From Epinephelus fuscoguttatus (taxonomy: Eukaryota; Chordata; Actinopteri; Perciformes; Serranidae), in contig NC_064754.1 in the NCBI RefSeq assembly GCF_011397635.1, positions 36,461,543-36,525,542 on the forward strand: a DNA stretch of 64,000 bases, given 5' to 3'. The translations under genes were made by a program, and so were the position numbers. The notes under the pieces are model-generated. The model did no database searches. It was not told where the DNA came from and saw only the letters and a program-made list of their open reading frames with translations. Of this stretch, positions 1 through 25,144 are shown piece by piece (position 1 is the stretch's first letter; each line of letters begins with the position of its first letter).

Positions 1-12744
<12,744 letters not shown>

Positions 12745-12757
<13 letters not shown>

Positions 12758-12829
12758 GCTGCACACACTGCTTGAGTTATCCCAGGGGGCCTTGTTGGTC
12801 ATGTTTCACATGCATTGTGGTTCTATCAA
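12745..12829 (-). CDS. pik3r6: pik3r6 exon with start codon (coding 12745-12757, rest 5' UTR)
   Basis: The acceptor (pyrimidine-rich, ending aattacag) places the exon start at 12829; the donor CAACAG/gtacac is at 12745. ATG GAG at 12757 has A at -3 and G at +4 and aligns with the human initiator. An ATG ACC at 12802 is in the same frame and would add 15 residues. A 12-codon upstream ORF in another frame (ATG CAT ... TAA) overlaps that upstream start. Which start is used cannot be decided from sequence alone. Confidence 0.75.
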
Positions 12830-14337
12830 CTGTAATTAGAAAGAAGACATGGGCGGAAAGTGTCAGTCATGTTCTGTCATGTCCGAGGTCAAGTGGGTGG
12901 ATGGTCTGTCTGTCTTGACCTTACTGACAGTAAATGTGCGTTTTGGTTTTTTTTTCCATCTGCTTGCTGACAGCAGGGTGTAAAATTACACAGATATACT
13001 GAATGAAGCTATTTAAAACTCTCAGTTCACACGCAGGCTGCTACCTACATGTGTCTTTACTTTATGTTTCTCTTTCTTGTATTTGTGTGTGAAATATATC
13101 ACCTCCTGTTTACCTTTATGCCAGTGTGCTGAAGGGTGAAAGCGGAAGCTACCCTAAGATGAAAACTACACATTTTTCATCTTACCTGTAGCGCTGTTTA
13201 TCCATCTTTATTGTTTTGGTATAAGTTGTCAAGTGTTGGAGATATCGGCCGTGTAGTTCATTATCACTCACATAGGGTCTGTGGATTATCTTGAGTAGCC
13301 ATGTCATGTTTATGGAAAGAGACATTGCTGTTTAGATTTCAAATACATATTTTTTGGCACGACAAGCAGAGTGCCTTCTAGTTCCATTATATTGGAGAGA
13401 AGGCAGACATCTCTACGGCCGATTTCTCCAACACTCCGCAACTCACACCACAACTGATAAAAAGCACCACAGGTGACAGGAAAAATATGTATTTTTGATT
13501 TGGGGGTGAACTGCCCCTTTAAACCCAAACTTTAGGGATTAAAGTGTAGCCACACAAACACCCACACACCTACCAACACACAGTGGTCCGCACTAACCCT
13601 CCCCATCAATGTGAGAAAGTGTTCCTATAATACCTACTTCAACTCTTAAACCACTTACTCTATCTCAGGTCCCACACAGCTTTGTGACTCACCTCTCAAA
13701 CCTCCCCAACATTAAATTCATAGTCAAATTTGGCTAAATCTGCGCGAACAAAAATCACCCTTATCACACTTGATCAGTTTCAGATCCTTCATGATGAAAA
13801 TTAAAATATCCAACATAAATAATCCATCAAAACCACAACAAACACTAAGCGCTAATTGCCACAGGAAACTGCATTTCCTGCAGCACTGATACACACACAC
13901 ACAGACTTGCTTCTTTCTGAGAGTTGTGGATGAGACTTTTACTGATTGGCATGCTTTGAATCTTTTTGGGCAAATTCCTAAAAATAAACTCTAATGCTCT
14001 GCTTGCAGCATAATGACCGTAAATCATCTCATGAGGCTGATTGTAAACTAAGTGCAACAGAAACACCAGAAATGTTCTATTATAAGAACCCTCAGTCACA
14101 TAAACATGTTCAAAACAGGCAACACCAAATGTTTTCACTGTATGGAACTTGTTAGTTAACTTCTCAGCCAACAATTGAAGTAAATCAAATTGTCAAAACG
14201 TTTATCTGTAGCATCACTATAGCCCAACAAAACTGCCAAAACCATCTTCATCAGTTTATCCTAAACGTTTACCAGTCAAAGCAAACAGGTGTAACATAGA
14301 TAATAAAATACTGAAATGAAATAAATTTATAAACTTA
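12830..14337. other. pik3r6 5' intron sequence
   Basis: No exon recognised. Apart from the fold-back element at 13150-13521 it is unremarkable AT-rich sequence. Confidence 0.6.
13150..13521. repeat. Fold-back (MITE-like) element
   Basis: The left arm (about 13160-13262) contains AAGTGTTGGAGATATCGGCCG. The right arm (about 13412-13521) contains its near complement CGGCCGATTTCTCCAACACT and ends GAACTGCCCCTTTAA. The hairpin spans about 370 bp with a central loop of about 150 bp. Confidence 0.7.
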
Positions 14338-14338
14338 C

Positions 14339-14640
14339 CCTGTTCTGTGTAAGCACGGACCTGCAGGTCATTTACATCCACACGCTACGATCTCTGTACT
14401 GAAACTAACAAGCGTGTGACACAGAGAGAGAGAGAGAGAGCAAGAGCGAGGCAGAGGCAAGTGAGGACAGCCACACACTGCTGAGTGTATTTCCTCTTGT
14501 AAGAGGGTATGAGGTTGTGATAGGGGACAAGCAGTGTGAGAGGGTGAGTGTGGGTGTGTGTCAGCACAGACGAAGAGAGAGGGAGGCGGAGAGACGAAAG
14601 AGGAGAGAGTGTTTGCATGTGCAGGTGTTGGAGTCATAAC
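14339..14640 (-). other. pik3r6: Candidate alternative non-coding first exon of pik3r6
   Basis: The minus-strand donor AACAGG/gtaagt at 14339/14338 is close to perfect consensus. Upstream of it is a CT-rich, CpG-containing stretch. No long frame reaches the donor, so it would be 5' UTR spliced to 12829. The upstream boundary is a guess. Confidence 0.3.
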
Positions 14641-17600
14641 CTGTTTGAGCCCTGTTCAGTTGGCTCGCGGCAAAATGTATTTGGATCTGTTTCTATTTTT
14701 GGACATACAGTATGACTCGTAAAATTTTGCCGTCTTTCCTGTTGACATTCTCGCTTTTTTTTTTCCCACACACACACACACACACACACATTGTGCTAGG
14801 GGTCATTCCACAAGCCACATGTGTACATTGTGTGATGGATTAACCTTGATCCCTCTAAGAAAAGCAGCGCTTTCAAAAACAGCGAGTTAACAGTGCTGCC
14901 TCAGCAGCTGAACGCTGCCTGTTTGACCACAAGTTTCCGGTTGTCTCTAGTGTATTCAGTCTCTTGTCTCTGTCTTTCAACCCCCCCAACCCCATCTCTC
15001 TGTTTACATCTCACGTCCTGTTTCTGGCATCTGTCTATACATGATGTCTCAAAATAGAGTTCTCTCTTTCTTTTCTTTGTCTTGTTCTTTCATACAGACA
15101 AACACAGACACAAAAAACACCTCACTGTACTCACTATGCATACACATGCATACAAAAAGCATTGTGCATTCACAAACACAGCATGCAAAAAGCATCTATG
15201 TGCGTACATGGACTCCGGCCCACACAGATGCGCAAACTTACACTCTGTTTTTACCTTTCTAACGGAAACTATTAAAGCAGTGTAGCAGCATTTCCTCTCT
15301 GTCAGAATGAGTGGGCAGACAACACTCTATATTTAGAGAGAGAGAGAGAGACAAAGACAGACAGAGAGCTGCTGAAAGAGAGTGAGCCAGAGTTTAAAAA
15401 AGCTTGAAAACAGATGAACCACATCATTCATAACTTTTCCAAATAACTAGCCTCAAAAAACCACAGTCTGCAGAAGCACCATCATAGTTTTTCAGCTGTA
15501 TGTCAAGCTATTATTACTGTGAATGGAATATTCAGATGAAAGGCTAAATTTTGTTTGACCTTTGTTGAGAGTCCAAAGGCTTTTCTGTGTATTTGTTACA
15601 CAAAGAACTGATGTAATCTTACAAACACATTTGATCTTACAAACAACACCAGGGTGTAGAGAGGAGTTTGAGTTTTAACTGTTAAGAACCAAATTAAGTC
15701 ATGTGGACATTGAGATGAGAGTGATGTGGTTTACTGCACTGACACAAAGCACTTAATGCTGCAGCTGCACACAGAAGCAAAGATAGATCATATAAAATGA
15801 CTATAGACACAAATACTCTTGCATCATATCAACACACAAGTAATAAAATGGTGTTGCAAACACTGCTCCGGATGTCATCAATCAGAGTCAATCTTTTGTC
15901 CTTACAACAAAAGCATTAATTGTGGCTTTTCCATCATTTTAACAAACCACACCAGATATAGACTACTACATTCCTAACATGCTTTAAATCACCGCGAGAC
16001 TTTCCCTGATTTGTACACATCATTTCTTTTGCCATCGACGCCAGTAAAACCTGCCAAGTGGCCCAGAAAATGAAATGCTATTACAGATGCCAAGGCCACA
16101 TGCCAGTAAAACACCTCCATGGCTGTTGACTGTTTACTGTTAATGTGAATCAGTTCCTGGTCTGAGTTTCGGCTACGATACATATCTATCACACCTTCCC
16201 AATGTGGGCAGGCGTGGCTGTGCATCGCGGTGGTCTCAAACAATACAGCCAAACAGAAAACAGGAGCACTCATATCCGTTCAGGCACGCTGCAGAAATCT
16301 CAGAAAACAGGAAGGACCTGACAGCAACGTGTGGAAGTGCCTACATAGAGCAAGAGAGAGGTGGTACTGCAGTGGGGGGGTTGTAATGTATGTGCATGTG
16401 TGATTGCTTGATTGGAAATCCCCAGCTTAGGACAGCATGGTGTGTACTGACACAGATGGACCTCAAACATATAGACCTGGACAAAGTGGAAGAGCAAGGA
16501 AAGCACCTGCAGAGTTTGTTCCCTATAGCTGTACCAACTGGAGAAAAAAAGTACAGAGTGACGGCACTTGAATTCCCTGACAGGGAAATTCAAGTGTGGG
16601 AGCAAACTGTGTGTGCAGTGTTTACAAGGGGCATATGGTAAATGCATCACCTTGAAATTCCTTCAGCTTTTTGTATTTCTCGAGGAGATAACAAATGCAA
16701 CACTGGACGGAAAGAAGTAGAGGAATGGCTGCTGCTCTCTTCTCTCGATGAGGTATCTCAGGAAGAGCTACAGGTTATATATGAGTCATAAATCAGTCAA
16801 ACAACTTGTCATATTGCTGTAAAGCCAACAGTTTGTGATCTTTGATGCTAACCACGCTCACAGCTGTAAGGACCACACATTCCGACTTTCATTCAAAAGT
16901 TGTAAAGAACTCCCTTAAACAGACAACGGTTAATTCAGCGTGAGCAGTGAGAGATATCAATCAAAGTTATATCCTGCATCAACATGCTGGACAATATGAG
17001 GAAGTCCTTTTGGTCCGGTGACTCTGTGTTTGTGTGTGTGTGAGTGTGTGTCTGTAAACCTGCTTGGTCTGACTGACCTGGGATTATTTCCTCTTTGGGA
17101 CCTGCAAACGTTGTACACACAGTAATGCCCAAAATGTGCAACGAACTGGAAAATGTGTCATAACTGAAAACAAAAAACCTCAAAGACATTTGCTGATTAG
17201 AGGAGTTCAACGTCCAGTCACAGGTGTGAATGGAGGTAGCGTGCTAAATCCATCAGGCAAGAGGAAGGCAGATAGGAAGAGGTAAAGATACAAAAGGGGT
17301 TTCCCAAGGAGGAAGAAATTTTGTGCACATGCAGCGGCCACTGACTTACACACCACTGGAACTTAGAAGAAACAAAATACAAGTAGCTTTTCTGTGGCCT
17401 CAAAAACACTTGCTGTCAATGTAAAATAGTTTCTGCTTTCTTTGAGCTTTGCACTCTCAGTATATCCTGTGCATATGACCTCTTACTGCAGAGATTTCCA
17501 TCAGTGTTTTGGAATAGTGATTAGATTCATTCTTTATGCATGAAATACTCTAAATCCATTCTTATCGCAGATAAAAACAGCTCCAAACAAAGACAGCATT

Positions 17601-17857
17601 GTTACCATAGATACAGCTGCGGCCTCGGACAGAAGGCCTGCTGCGGATAACCAGAGAGCTGTGGGGGAAACTGAGTATGAATGATTCATGTTTTCACTCA
17701 AACTCTTACTTATAGCAAGCCATTTTTGTTAAACAGAAGGACTGCAGTTGTGACTTTGGCTTAAACAACTTCTTGCAAGATTGTGAATAAAAAAACAACT
17801 TGTGAAAGAAACTGTGAGTTTCTGTTTGTTTAAAATATTTTGTTTGCTTCTTTAGCC
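14641..17857. other. Gene-free stretch, pik3r6 5' intron
   Basis: Contains a (CA)n tract near 14769-14791, GA runs near 14420-14440 and 15340, and no open frame with recognisable homology on either strand. Confidence 0.6.
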
Positions 17858-18741
17858 TTAAAGGAATACCTAACCCCCCAACATGACCATGTATATATCA
17901 GTTACTCACCATGTGACAATGAAATCATGAGGAAAACTTTGTTTTTCTTGCATGTCTCCACGGTGAAAGATGAATCCAAAAATAGAGAAACTTCTTTATG
18001 GATTTAAATAAATGGGGGTCGTGTTTAACAACAGCAAAATGATATCAAAATATCTGTTTACAAACTCTCATACAGCTCGTGCAGTACAATCCAAGTCTAA
18101 TTTATCCAGTCGTATGCTCATTACTTCCCAAATATGTGCATTTTAGCTAAAACATTGGTATTTTAAACTAAACTTTAAAGTGAATCTTATCTGTGCTCTC
18201 TCTACAACTACATTGGCTAAAACAGTAATTTTACCTTGCTGAACATGGGAGCTGCTAGTCTACGACTGCTTGTGTTGTTGTGTGACATGGCTGAATCCAA
18301 ATGAACCATTTATAACACCAAAGTCACACCATAACACAAATAACTAACTGATCAAGGCAGTGGTGGACCAGCAGCTCCCATGTTCAGCGAGGTAAAATTG
18401 CTGTTTTTCTCAATGGAGTCTGGCTTCGAAGATGAGATAAGTTTCACTTTCAGTCCAGTTTTACATACTAACGTTTCAGCAAAAATGAACGTTTGGTAAG
18501 TTCTGAGTGGACGACTGGATAAATAGGACCTGGATTATACTGCACAAGTTGTGTGAGAGTTTTGATTTAGTTTTGCTGTTGTTAAATATGGATCTGTATC
18601 ATCATGAATTTTCTCTGTTTTTGGAATCTTTGCTCACTGGAGGCATGCAAGAAAAACAAAGTTTTCTTCATGAATGCAACATAACATAGGGTGTGTAACT
18701 GATATGCAAATAATCATTTTGTGGGTGAAATGTTCCTTTAA
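17858..18741. repeat. Long fold-back element, arms of about 400 bp
   Basis: The two halves are imperfect reverse complements. Left TTAAAGGAATACC... pairs with right ...TGTTCCTTTAA. Paired blocks include AACTTTGTTTTTCTTGCATG (17937-17956) with its complement at 18645-18664, TTTATCCAGTCGT (18105-18117) with ACGACTGGATAAA, and CTGAACATGGGAGCTGCT with its complement. The loop is only about 50-100 bp. Non-coding. Confidence 0.8.
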
Positions 18742-21540
18742 ACCTACAGATTACTTATTATGCTTTTCAAGAAATTGTCATGGTACAGCTGCCTTGTGGT
18801 TTACAAAACTATCCTTTAAAACACATAACATGAGTTTAAGTTTCTGCTTTTGATGTGCTGTTTCTGTGCCTGTTAAATCAAGTGCAATGCATCTCAGATT
18901 TTCCTGACATTTAAGCCACATGCTGCAACCCTTACATGATCTGTAACTCACCCTTCGCTTTGGTAAGCCCACAGCTACACCCAGAGTGCAGTACCTCTGC
19001 AACATTTGACACATTCTTTAACCATCTATTTTGGATATTCTGCAACTGACGTGAGTGGAAAAGCAAACACTGTTTCCAGACATGCTGAGGAAAAAGACAA
19101 ATGTGAGGATTTCTGTCAGTCCAACCGCACAGACCTTATTTAGCCACTGTGGGCATGTGGAGCAACACAGTAAAATAGCAGTTAACTTTCACAGGAGGTC
19201 ACTGGGTGTAAAGTGATCCAGCCACTACAAGCACAGGATGTACCAAGTGCGTCACATAGACATGATCTGCAGCACAAATAGATACACACACATGCACAGT
19301 TGGAATGAAATAGCCTTAGCCACAATGGAGACTGCTTTCTAAGGAACCCACAGGCACACGACAGTGCCAAGAAGCGTTGCCATTTGTTTTCATATTTGTC
19401 ACAGGACAAACAAAAGGGTGGCGCCTAAAATTGAAGACAGTCTGCGGCTGTCTGCAATTTTGGGAGCTACAGTACATGGAATTACGGGTGTTTTGTAATA
19501 ACTTTGGGCATGGTTGTTATTTGAATTGTGTGTTAGATTTTCCGGGAAAAAGAAACAGTTGTGTGGGCTGTTGAGCGGCCAGCACTTCAGGTTTTAAAGC
19601 AAAGCCCTCACACTGCTGACTAACAACTGTTTTAATTATTGATTGATCTGAAGAATTTTCACAATGAATCAACTAATCATTCAGTCTGTAAAATGTCGGA
19701 AAAATAGTGAAAAATGCTCATCATACATTCCTAAAGCCCAAGATGTCAAGTGACTACTGTTGAATTAATCAGGTCATCCGACTGAACTGAACTGGTCAGA
19801 GCTAAAGCTGAGACACACATGTTTTTTGTCAACACACAGCATATGGAGTCTGTTTCATCTAACTGCTCTAAAGTCACAGCTAAGGGGCAAACGAGTGGAC
19901 TACAAGAGGGTTTATTGAGATGTTTTCCCCTGCAGCAGGAGGGACGACTCAATAAATCTTTCCTGTCAGTTCTTTGTGTTTGTAGCATAATCAACAGCAT
20001 GTCAAAGGTCAGCTCGGTTTGTTCTCTGAAATAGCAATTAAAAGCAAATTGATCGCACAGTCTTAGCTGAGTTTGTGGTCGGGTTGGTAAGGGAAGCCAG
20101 TTTTCCAACTTCAGCTACCAACTAACTCAGGCACTGGCTCATATTTGCCAAACCACTTCTCCAACTTCCGCATTCCAACTAAAGGCCAAACACTTCATTG
20201 AAGCACACGAGTGTGATGCTCCGTGGGTCAGATCCATCACCGGCTTCATGTGGGCTGACTTTACTGCCACCATCACTTGTTGGTCTACTGATTAACTATC
20301 AAACAAAGATTACTTCAGAGTTGATATGCCTTTGGGATAGCCCTGCAAACTTCGGCCAAACATTCCTTTTCAGTGGTTGACATTTTGTAGAGGACTGAAA
20401 GGGCCTTTGTATACAAAGGTCTCATGATGTTGACCCTCATGGGGTAGAGTCAATCAGACCATGGGTCTAATTTTATCAAAACATGAAGGGGAGGATGGAT
20501 CCTGACCCCATCTAAGATAATAGATAAAATAAGAGTAGCCTTTATTGTCTCCCTGGGGAGAAATCTGTCTTAGGCATTCGAGAGAAGACAGGAGACGTGA
20601 CGGCACGCAGCCTCCCCAAATAAACACCATATCCATGTACATGTACAATCAATCTACAATTAAAATTTAGTGACACACACAGATCCACCAGAACATACAG
20701 GCCAAGAATACTGTGTGATGCCTGACACCAACCTCAACTTCTCTCTAACCTACAACCTGTACAATAGCTCGTAAGTTTGTTTCTACAATTTTCACTTCTT
20801 GGTGGTTCCCTTTTCATGTGTGGAGAGAAAGACACGCTCTTTGAAAATGTCTGTTCCGTTAAGAAAACTTCATGGGGAGATGAGTGGTATGTTTTGGGAG
20901 GTGTGGCACCAGTTTTATCATGTCAGAGTCACCTTATGTGATGTTTTCTTGCTTCAAATACCTTCTGAGCCCTACCCTGTACTCTGAATTGCATTTTTCT
21001 GGTTCCACACAACTGACAATATGGCAGCAACAGGTTAATCCAACCCCATCTGGATTCATGGGTTCTAATCTTGATACGTTAGTATTGTTTCTTTCAGCCA
21101 ACCTTCTACATTGAACTTACCGGTCAGAGGGCGGTGCAATAAAAATAAAAAAAGGACGTCAAAGTTATTCCAACTGTGTAAAAGGTTCATTTTTAACTGG
21201 TAAATGATGTTCCTTATTGTTATTCTAAGAAGGTAAACTAAGAGGAAGGAAGGCTTGGTTTTGTGACGTGTGAAGCTTTTTATATTTAGTGTCCTCATTA
21301 TCACTCTCACAAAGGGTGTTTGGGTCAAGCCTATGATGAGAGATTAATGGCAGTTTTTATTGCAGTCCTGCATTTCACGATGCATCTCTCCGAGTCATCA
21401 CCTCACCTAAACAATTATCCAAAACATTGTGTTGTTTTGGAGGAACAAATAGGGAGTGTTGCACTGGGTTCAGGCACTGTGTAGTTAATTGTAAAAACAA
21501 AACAAAAAAATCAGGTGCTCTTCAAGGACAGGGCAAACAG
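18742..21540. other. Gene-free stretch with one repeat relic
   Basis: No gene seen. At 20518-20600 there is a TTTATTGTCTCCCTGGGGAG motif resembling a dispersed fish repeat; a related CCCCGAGGGGCAATTT motif is at 63298. Confidence 0.5.
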
Positions 21541-21850
21541 TCACATAAAGATAAAAACAAGGACTGGCCAGCTCACTCAGTGGTACAGGCAGGCAGTCCA
21601 AAAATGCATCCGAGGCACTCTGACTGTAGCTAAAAATCTTTTATTGATTCACAGATAAACCAACGCGTTTCAACTAGAGAGTCTTCATAGACGCTCAGGT
21701 CAAAACAAGTTGGTTTATTTATTTATTTATTTTAACTACAGTCAGCGTGCCTCAGATGCATTTTTTGGACCGCCCGCCTGTACCATGGACTTTTACACTG
21801 AGAGAGCTGGCCAGTCCTTGTTTTTTATCTTTATGTTTTTGTTTTGCTGT
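21541..21850. repeat. Fold-back element with about 100-bp arms
   Basis: Left CATAAAGATAAAAACAAGG, then GACTGGCCAGCTC, pairs with right GAGCTGGCCAGTCCTTG. Further inside, GATGCATTTTTTGG and TGCCTC pair with CCAAAAATGCATC and GAGGCA. The loop carries CCAACGCGTTTC. About 310 bp. Confidence 0.75.
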
Positions 21851-23195
21851 TTTATCTCACTGTCAATGTTTATGATGTCACACTATGTGGTCATGACACA
21901 TTTCAGTGCAGTGATCACACTGTGTAATGATAAGACTACCACCACAACAGAGATCAGATATGACACAATGCAGACTGTAACTAATTTTGCTCCTTGTGAG
22001 TAGTAGAATTATGATAGCTGTTCATAGATTTATGATGTCATTTAATTTAATATACCCATTATTTAAAGTTATTTCCTCTAGAGCTAAGTTTAAGACTGGA
22101 TTGCCAGCATTCAGTTAATAACCTAAATATTTTTAACCACTATGTCACTGTTTTCTTGTGTCTAACTGGAAAGCCTCACCCAACAGTTGACATCACCGGT
22201 CTGAGTTTGATCTAGATCACAGAGATAGTTTTTAACTGGACATTGTGTGCAACAGTAGTTGGCTTTAACACCTTTACGTTGCCAACATTTGAGATTCACA
22301 TAGGTTCTGGAGCTTTAATGTGTGCCTTAGATTATTGCCCATGAAATGACATGACTATTGGCTTAATTTAGAAACAAAAAGACCACTTACAAAGAGACTG
22401 ATATGGACACACGCACGCACTAGATCCTCCCTGCATCTCCTGAGTACCAGGATGCTTGGATCTAAAACAAGGAAGCTGGAGGAAATACATCTGTGCTCTT
22501 AGACTCCAAACAGACATAACAGAGAGCCAGGGCTTCAATCAGATCAGGCACTGTTATCAAACCCTTGTTATTATCTCAGGGGGGAACAAATAAACCCGCC
22601 ATCCCTCATGTCCTCCCGTGTCATAGGACATGACGTGTGGAAGTTTTTTTATAGTCTGACTTGCATGTAAAGAGCCCATTCAAAAAAACCAAAAGACTCT
22701 TCAAAAGGAGCGAATGATTTGCACAGCAGCCACCAGAGTCTCTGGTATATCAGTGTGCGGGTGCTGCACAGTAAACCACGCTGCCACATCTTATCTGCAT
22801 GGTACAGTAGGTGCAAAACTGTATACGAATGACAGCATCAGATAAGCTAGGAGTCCACGGCTCATCAGTGCGAAACGTAAACACCACAAATTCGACATGA
22901 GTCATGAGGTGGAGCCACAAAAAAACATCCCTCAAAGATAAACAGGTTCACTCGGGTGAAAAATAAACAGCTGGTATGAAATAAAGTTAAGACAAAATAC
23001 TTACAGACGGCCCTGTGCTCCCCTAACGTTACAGTGAGCTAACATAACGTTACATGTCATTATCTGCAATATCAGCTAGCTATGATTTAAAGTCGTCGGG
23101 ATTAACTTCTTCGTACGTATACAATGAAGTTTAGAGTCGTAAAGATGTCTGCAGTTGGTAAAACGACAAATAAGTCGGTGTTTGGGAAAACTTAC
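21851..23195. other. Gene-free stretch upstream of nothing recognised
   Basis: Likely intron 1 of pik3r6 immediately downstream of its candidate first exon. No exon, RNA gene or clear repeat seen. Confidence 0.5.
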
Positions 23196-23285
23196 CCGCA
23201 GTTAAGTTGCGCAGGCAGCTCACACTGTGTCATCTTTCTGTCGGTGACACTTTATTCAGCTTCAGTCAGCTACTATAAGTGACAG
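23196..23285 (-). other. pik3r6: Candidate non-coding first exon of pik3r6
   Basis: A consensus minus-strand donor CTGCGG/gtaagt sits at 23196/23195. The exon would splice to 12829, giving a first intron of about 10.4 kb. It contains an ATG whose frame runs to the donor and would stop at once (GGT TGA) after splicing to 12829, so it would be a 13-codon upstream ORF. The 5' limit is inferred. Confidence 0.42.
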
Positions 23286-23370
23286 TGAGGCTCGCCTTTA
23301 GACCACGCCTACTGCGGCAGTGGACCAATGGCGTGCCGCTAATAAATAACCAATCAGAGCTCGTATCCAT
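23270..23370 (-). promoter_or_regulatory. pik3r6: Candidate promoter of pik3r6
   Basis: Locally CpG-containing sequence with two CCAAT boxes of NF-Y type (CCAATGG near 23325, CCAATCAG near 23350) and a GC/KLF-type AGGCGTGG (CCACGCCT on plus, near 23303). All lie directly upstream, on the minus strand, of the candidate first exon. The motifs are seen in the sequence; promoter function is inferred. Confidence 0.42.
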
Positions 23371-23399
23371 GTAACTATGATTTACATCACAGGTGTTTG

Positions 23400-23442
<43 letters not shown>
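23400..23442. repeat. (GATA)n microsatellite
   Basis: About eleven uninterrupted tetranucleotide copies, close to the candidate pik3r6 promoter. Confidence 0.97.
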
Positions 23443-23619
23443 GAGTAATTAATCAGTATACATTCTCTATTGCTATCTCTATCACCTCTATCTGCTCCTG
23501 AAGGTGGTTTTTAAAGTAAAAATGCATCCGATTTGAGAAGTTTATCACATATTTTGTATGAAAAATCTTTAGCTGTTACATAAATGGAGGGAATAGTAAA
23601 ATTATTTGCCTCTGAAATG

Positions 23620-23740
23620 TGTGGAAGGTGCCATATGATAAACCGACAACATGCAAGTGAGGCATAAGTCCCTCAAAACCGTATGTAAGTACCTCAATCA
23701 ATGTATTTAGTCTCATTCCACCATTGTACTCATGTACACA
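23620..23740 (-). repeat. Relic of the 'CAGTGGTGGAA' DNA transposon family
   Basis: The minus strand reads CAATGGTGGAATGAGACTAA followed by AATACATTGATTGAGGTACTT. This is a decayed relative of the better copy at 52796-53290. Confidence 0.45.
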
Positions 23741-24304
23741 ATAAGAGTTGATAATTTTGATGATTTTAATGAAGACTGGATTTCAGATGTATCCAATACA
23801 TAGATGATACACATACAATTATTTAAAAAAAAACAAAACATTATTGCAGTATTTCCATCAGAGAAGGCAAGTAGGGCATTAATGTGAACATAAAAGTACC
23901 TAATTCATTAATCTAATGTTCAAGTGCTTCAAATCCATATAATATAACATAATATGATAATGTGCAGTGATGCTATTTCAGACTCGGTCAGGTTGTCTGG
24001 GGATTATCCCCTTACAGCAACATAACTATGACTATGTGTGTGTGTGTGTGTGTGTGTCATACAGTAGAAAACAGTATGCAAAGTGCAATGAAATAGTCTT
24101 TTTTTTTTAAAGATAAAGATATTTTTAGCACCACAATATCAAATTCATATCTTCCATCTGTGCCCTTGATGAAATAAAGGTTAGCACTTTGCAAGAGCCA
24201 AAATATGTTCTATACATCAATTCCAATACAGTTTTTACAAAGTGAGACTTTACAAGTATCATCAACTCTCTGTACATGAGCTGAAGTCAGTAGGAATGTC
24301 AACA

Positions 24305-24319
24305 GAGCCCCCTGCTGGT
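24305..24319 (-). promoter_or_regulatory. CTCF-like motif between pik3r5 and pik3r6
   Basis: The minus strand reads CCAGCAGGGGGCTCT, one base off the core vertebrate CTCF consensus. It lies in the short spacer between the two PI3K adaptor genes. Single-motif evidence only. Confidence 0.3.
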
Positions 24320-24507
24320 CAAATTTATAACTCCAGTTAAAACAGTGACTGCATTGTAACTCCTTAGGAGAAATGTTATCATTAAAGCCCATGTTTAACA
24401 GACAAAACGTTATGGTGCAACATTCAAGTTATAGTATACAATACAATATTTTACAAACATATTATTTACATATTGTGTAAGTCCATAGTGTCCATTCTCA
24501 TATATAG

Positions 24508-24725
24508 TCACAAAGTCCCATGATCACCCTTGATGGAGGCATTACATAGTACAGTATTGTCGACAGGCGTCAAATTCCCCCTGGTCTGACATGTCCATGT
24601 CAGCTGATCCAGGAAAGAGTTCTCAAACTTCGACTCCAAGATGGTGTTGACATTTTTATATTCCATCTCTCGGCTTATTACAACAAACTGGTGTTTCCAG
24701 TTTGGGTGCCGTCTGAACGGAGATC
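24508..24725 (-). other. Unrecognised open frame in the pik3r5-pik3r6 spacer
   Basis: After an acceptor-like ctacagtacag, a frame of about 72 codons is open to a TGA at 24508. It contains RRHPNWKHQFVVISREMEY and FENSFLDQLTWTCQ. The composition looks protein-like, but I do not recognise it and no partner exon is seen. It could be chance, a repeat-derived frame, or a terminal exon of an unknown transcript. Confidence 0.25.
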
Positions 24726-25138
24726 CTGTACTGTAGATTCACCCTGTTTAACCAAATTACATTCTAATCTTACCATGGGGAAGGCCACTTCTTTGTCAGG
24801 AGGAAAAGAGGAACTGAAACCTGTGGATACCTGTGAAACTTGAAGAGCTTCCTTAACAACAGTGAATGGTTGTGTTGTACAGAGATAGCTGAACTTAACA
24901 TCAACTATGGTGTAGAACTATAGTATCTTGTCATTCTCCGTTTCTCAGGTTCTTTGGTATGTACTTGTCTTAATGATCACAGGCCAGGTATTCCCCTTCT
25001 TGATTACCCCTTCTGCACAGGTTCTTGTGTTTCCAACAGATGCGACCCACTGCTGTTTGAGGCTGCCATCTTGTGAACTCAACCACAGCAGTTTCATGAC
25101 ACCATGCGGAAATGGAGAAACTGTATGTCCTGTGCACT

Positions 25139-25144
25139 TTTATT
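25139..25144 (-). terminator. pik3r5: Polyadenylation signal of pik3r5
   Basis: Minus-strand AATAAA (TTTATT on plus) lies about 85 nt downstream of the stop codon, implying a short 3' UTR with cleavage near 25120. Further signals downstream are possible. Confidence 0.5.

Larger units (their letters stand above)
23443..25120. other. Spacer between pik3r5 3' end and pik3r6 candidate promoter
   Basis: About 1.7 kb, AT-rich. It holds a repeat relic (23620-23740), a (TG)n tract at 24036-24058, a CTCF-like motif and one unexplained frame. Confidence 0.6.

Noticed and set aside
23400..23442. Regular short repeats that could suggest an array
   Set aside because: Simple GATA microsatellite without spacers; a CRISPR array is not expected in a vertebrate chromosome.
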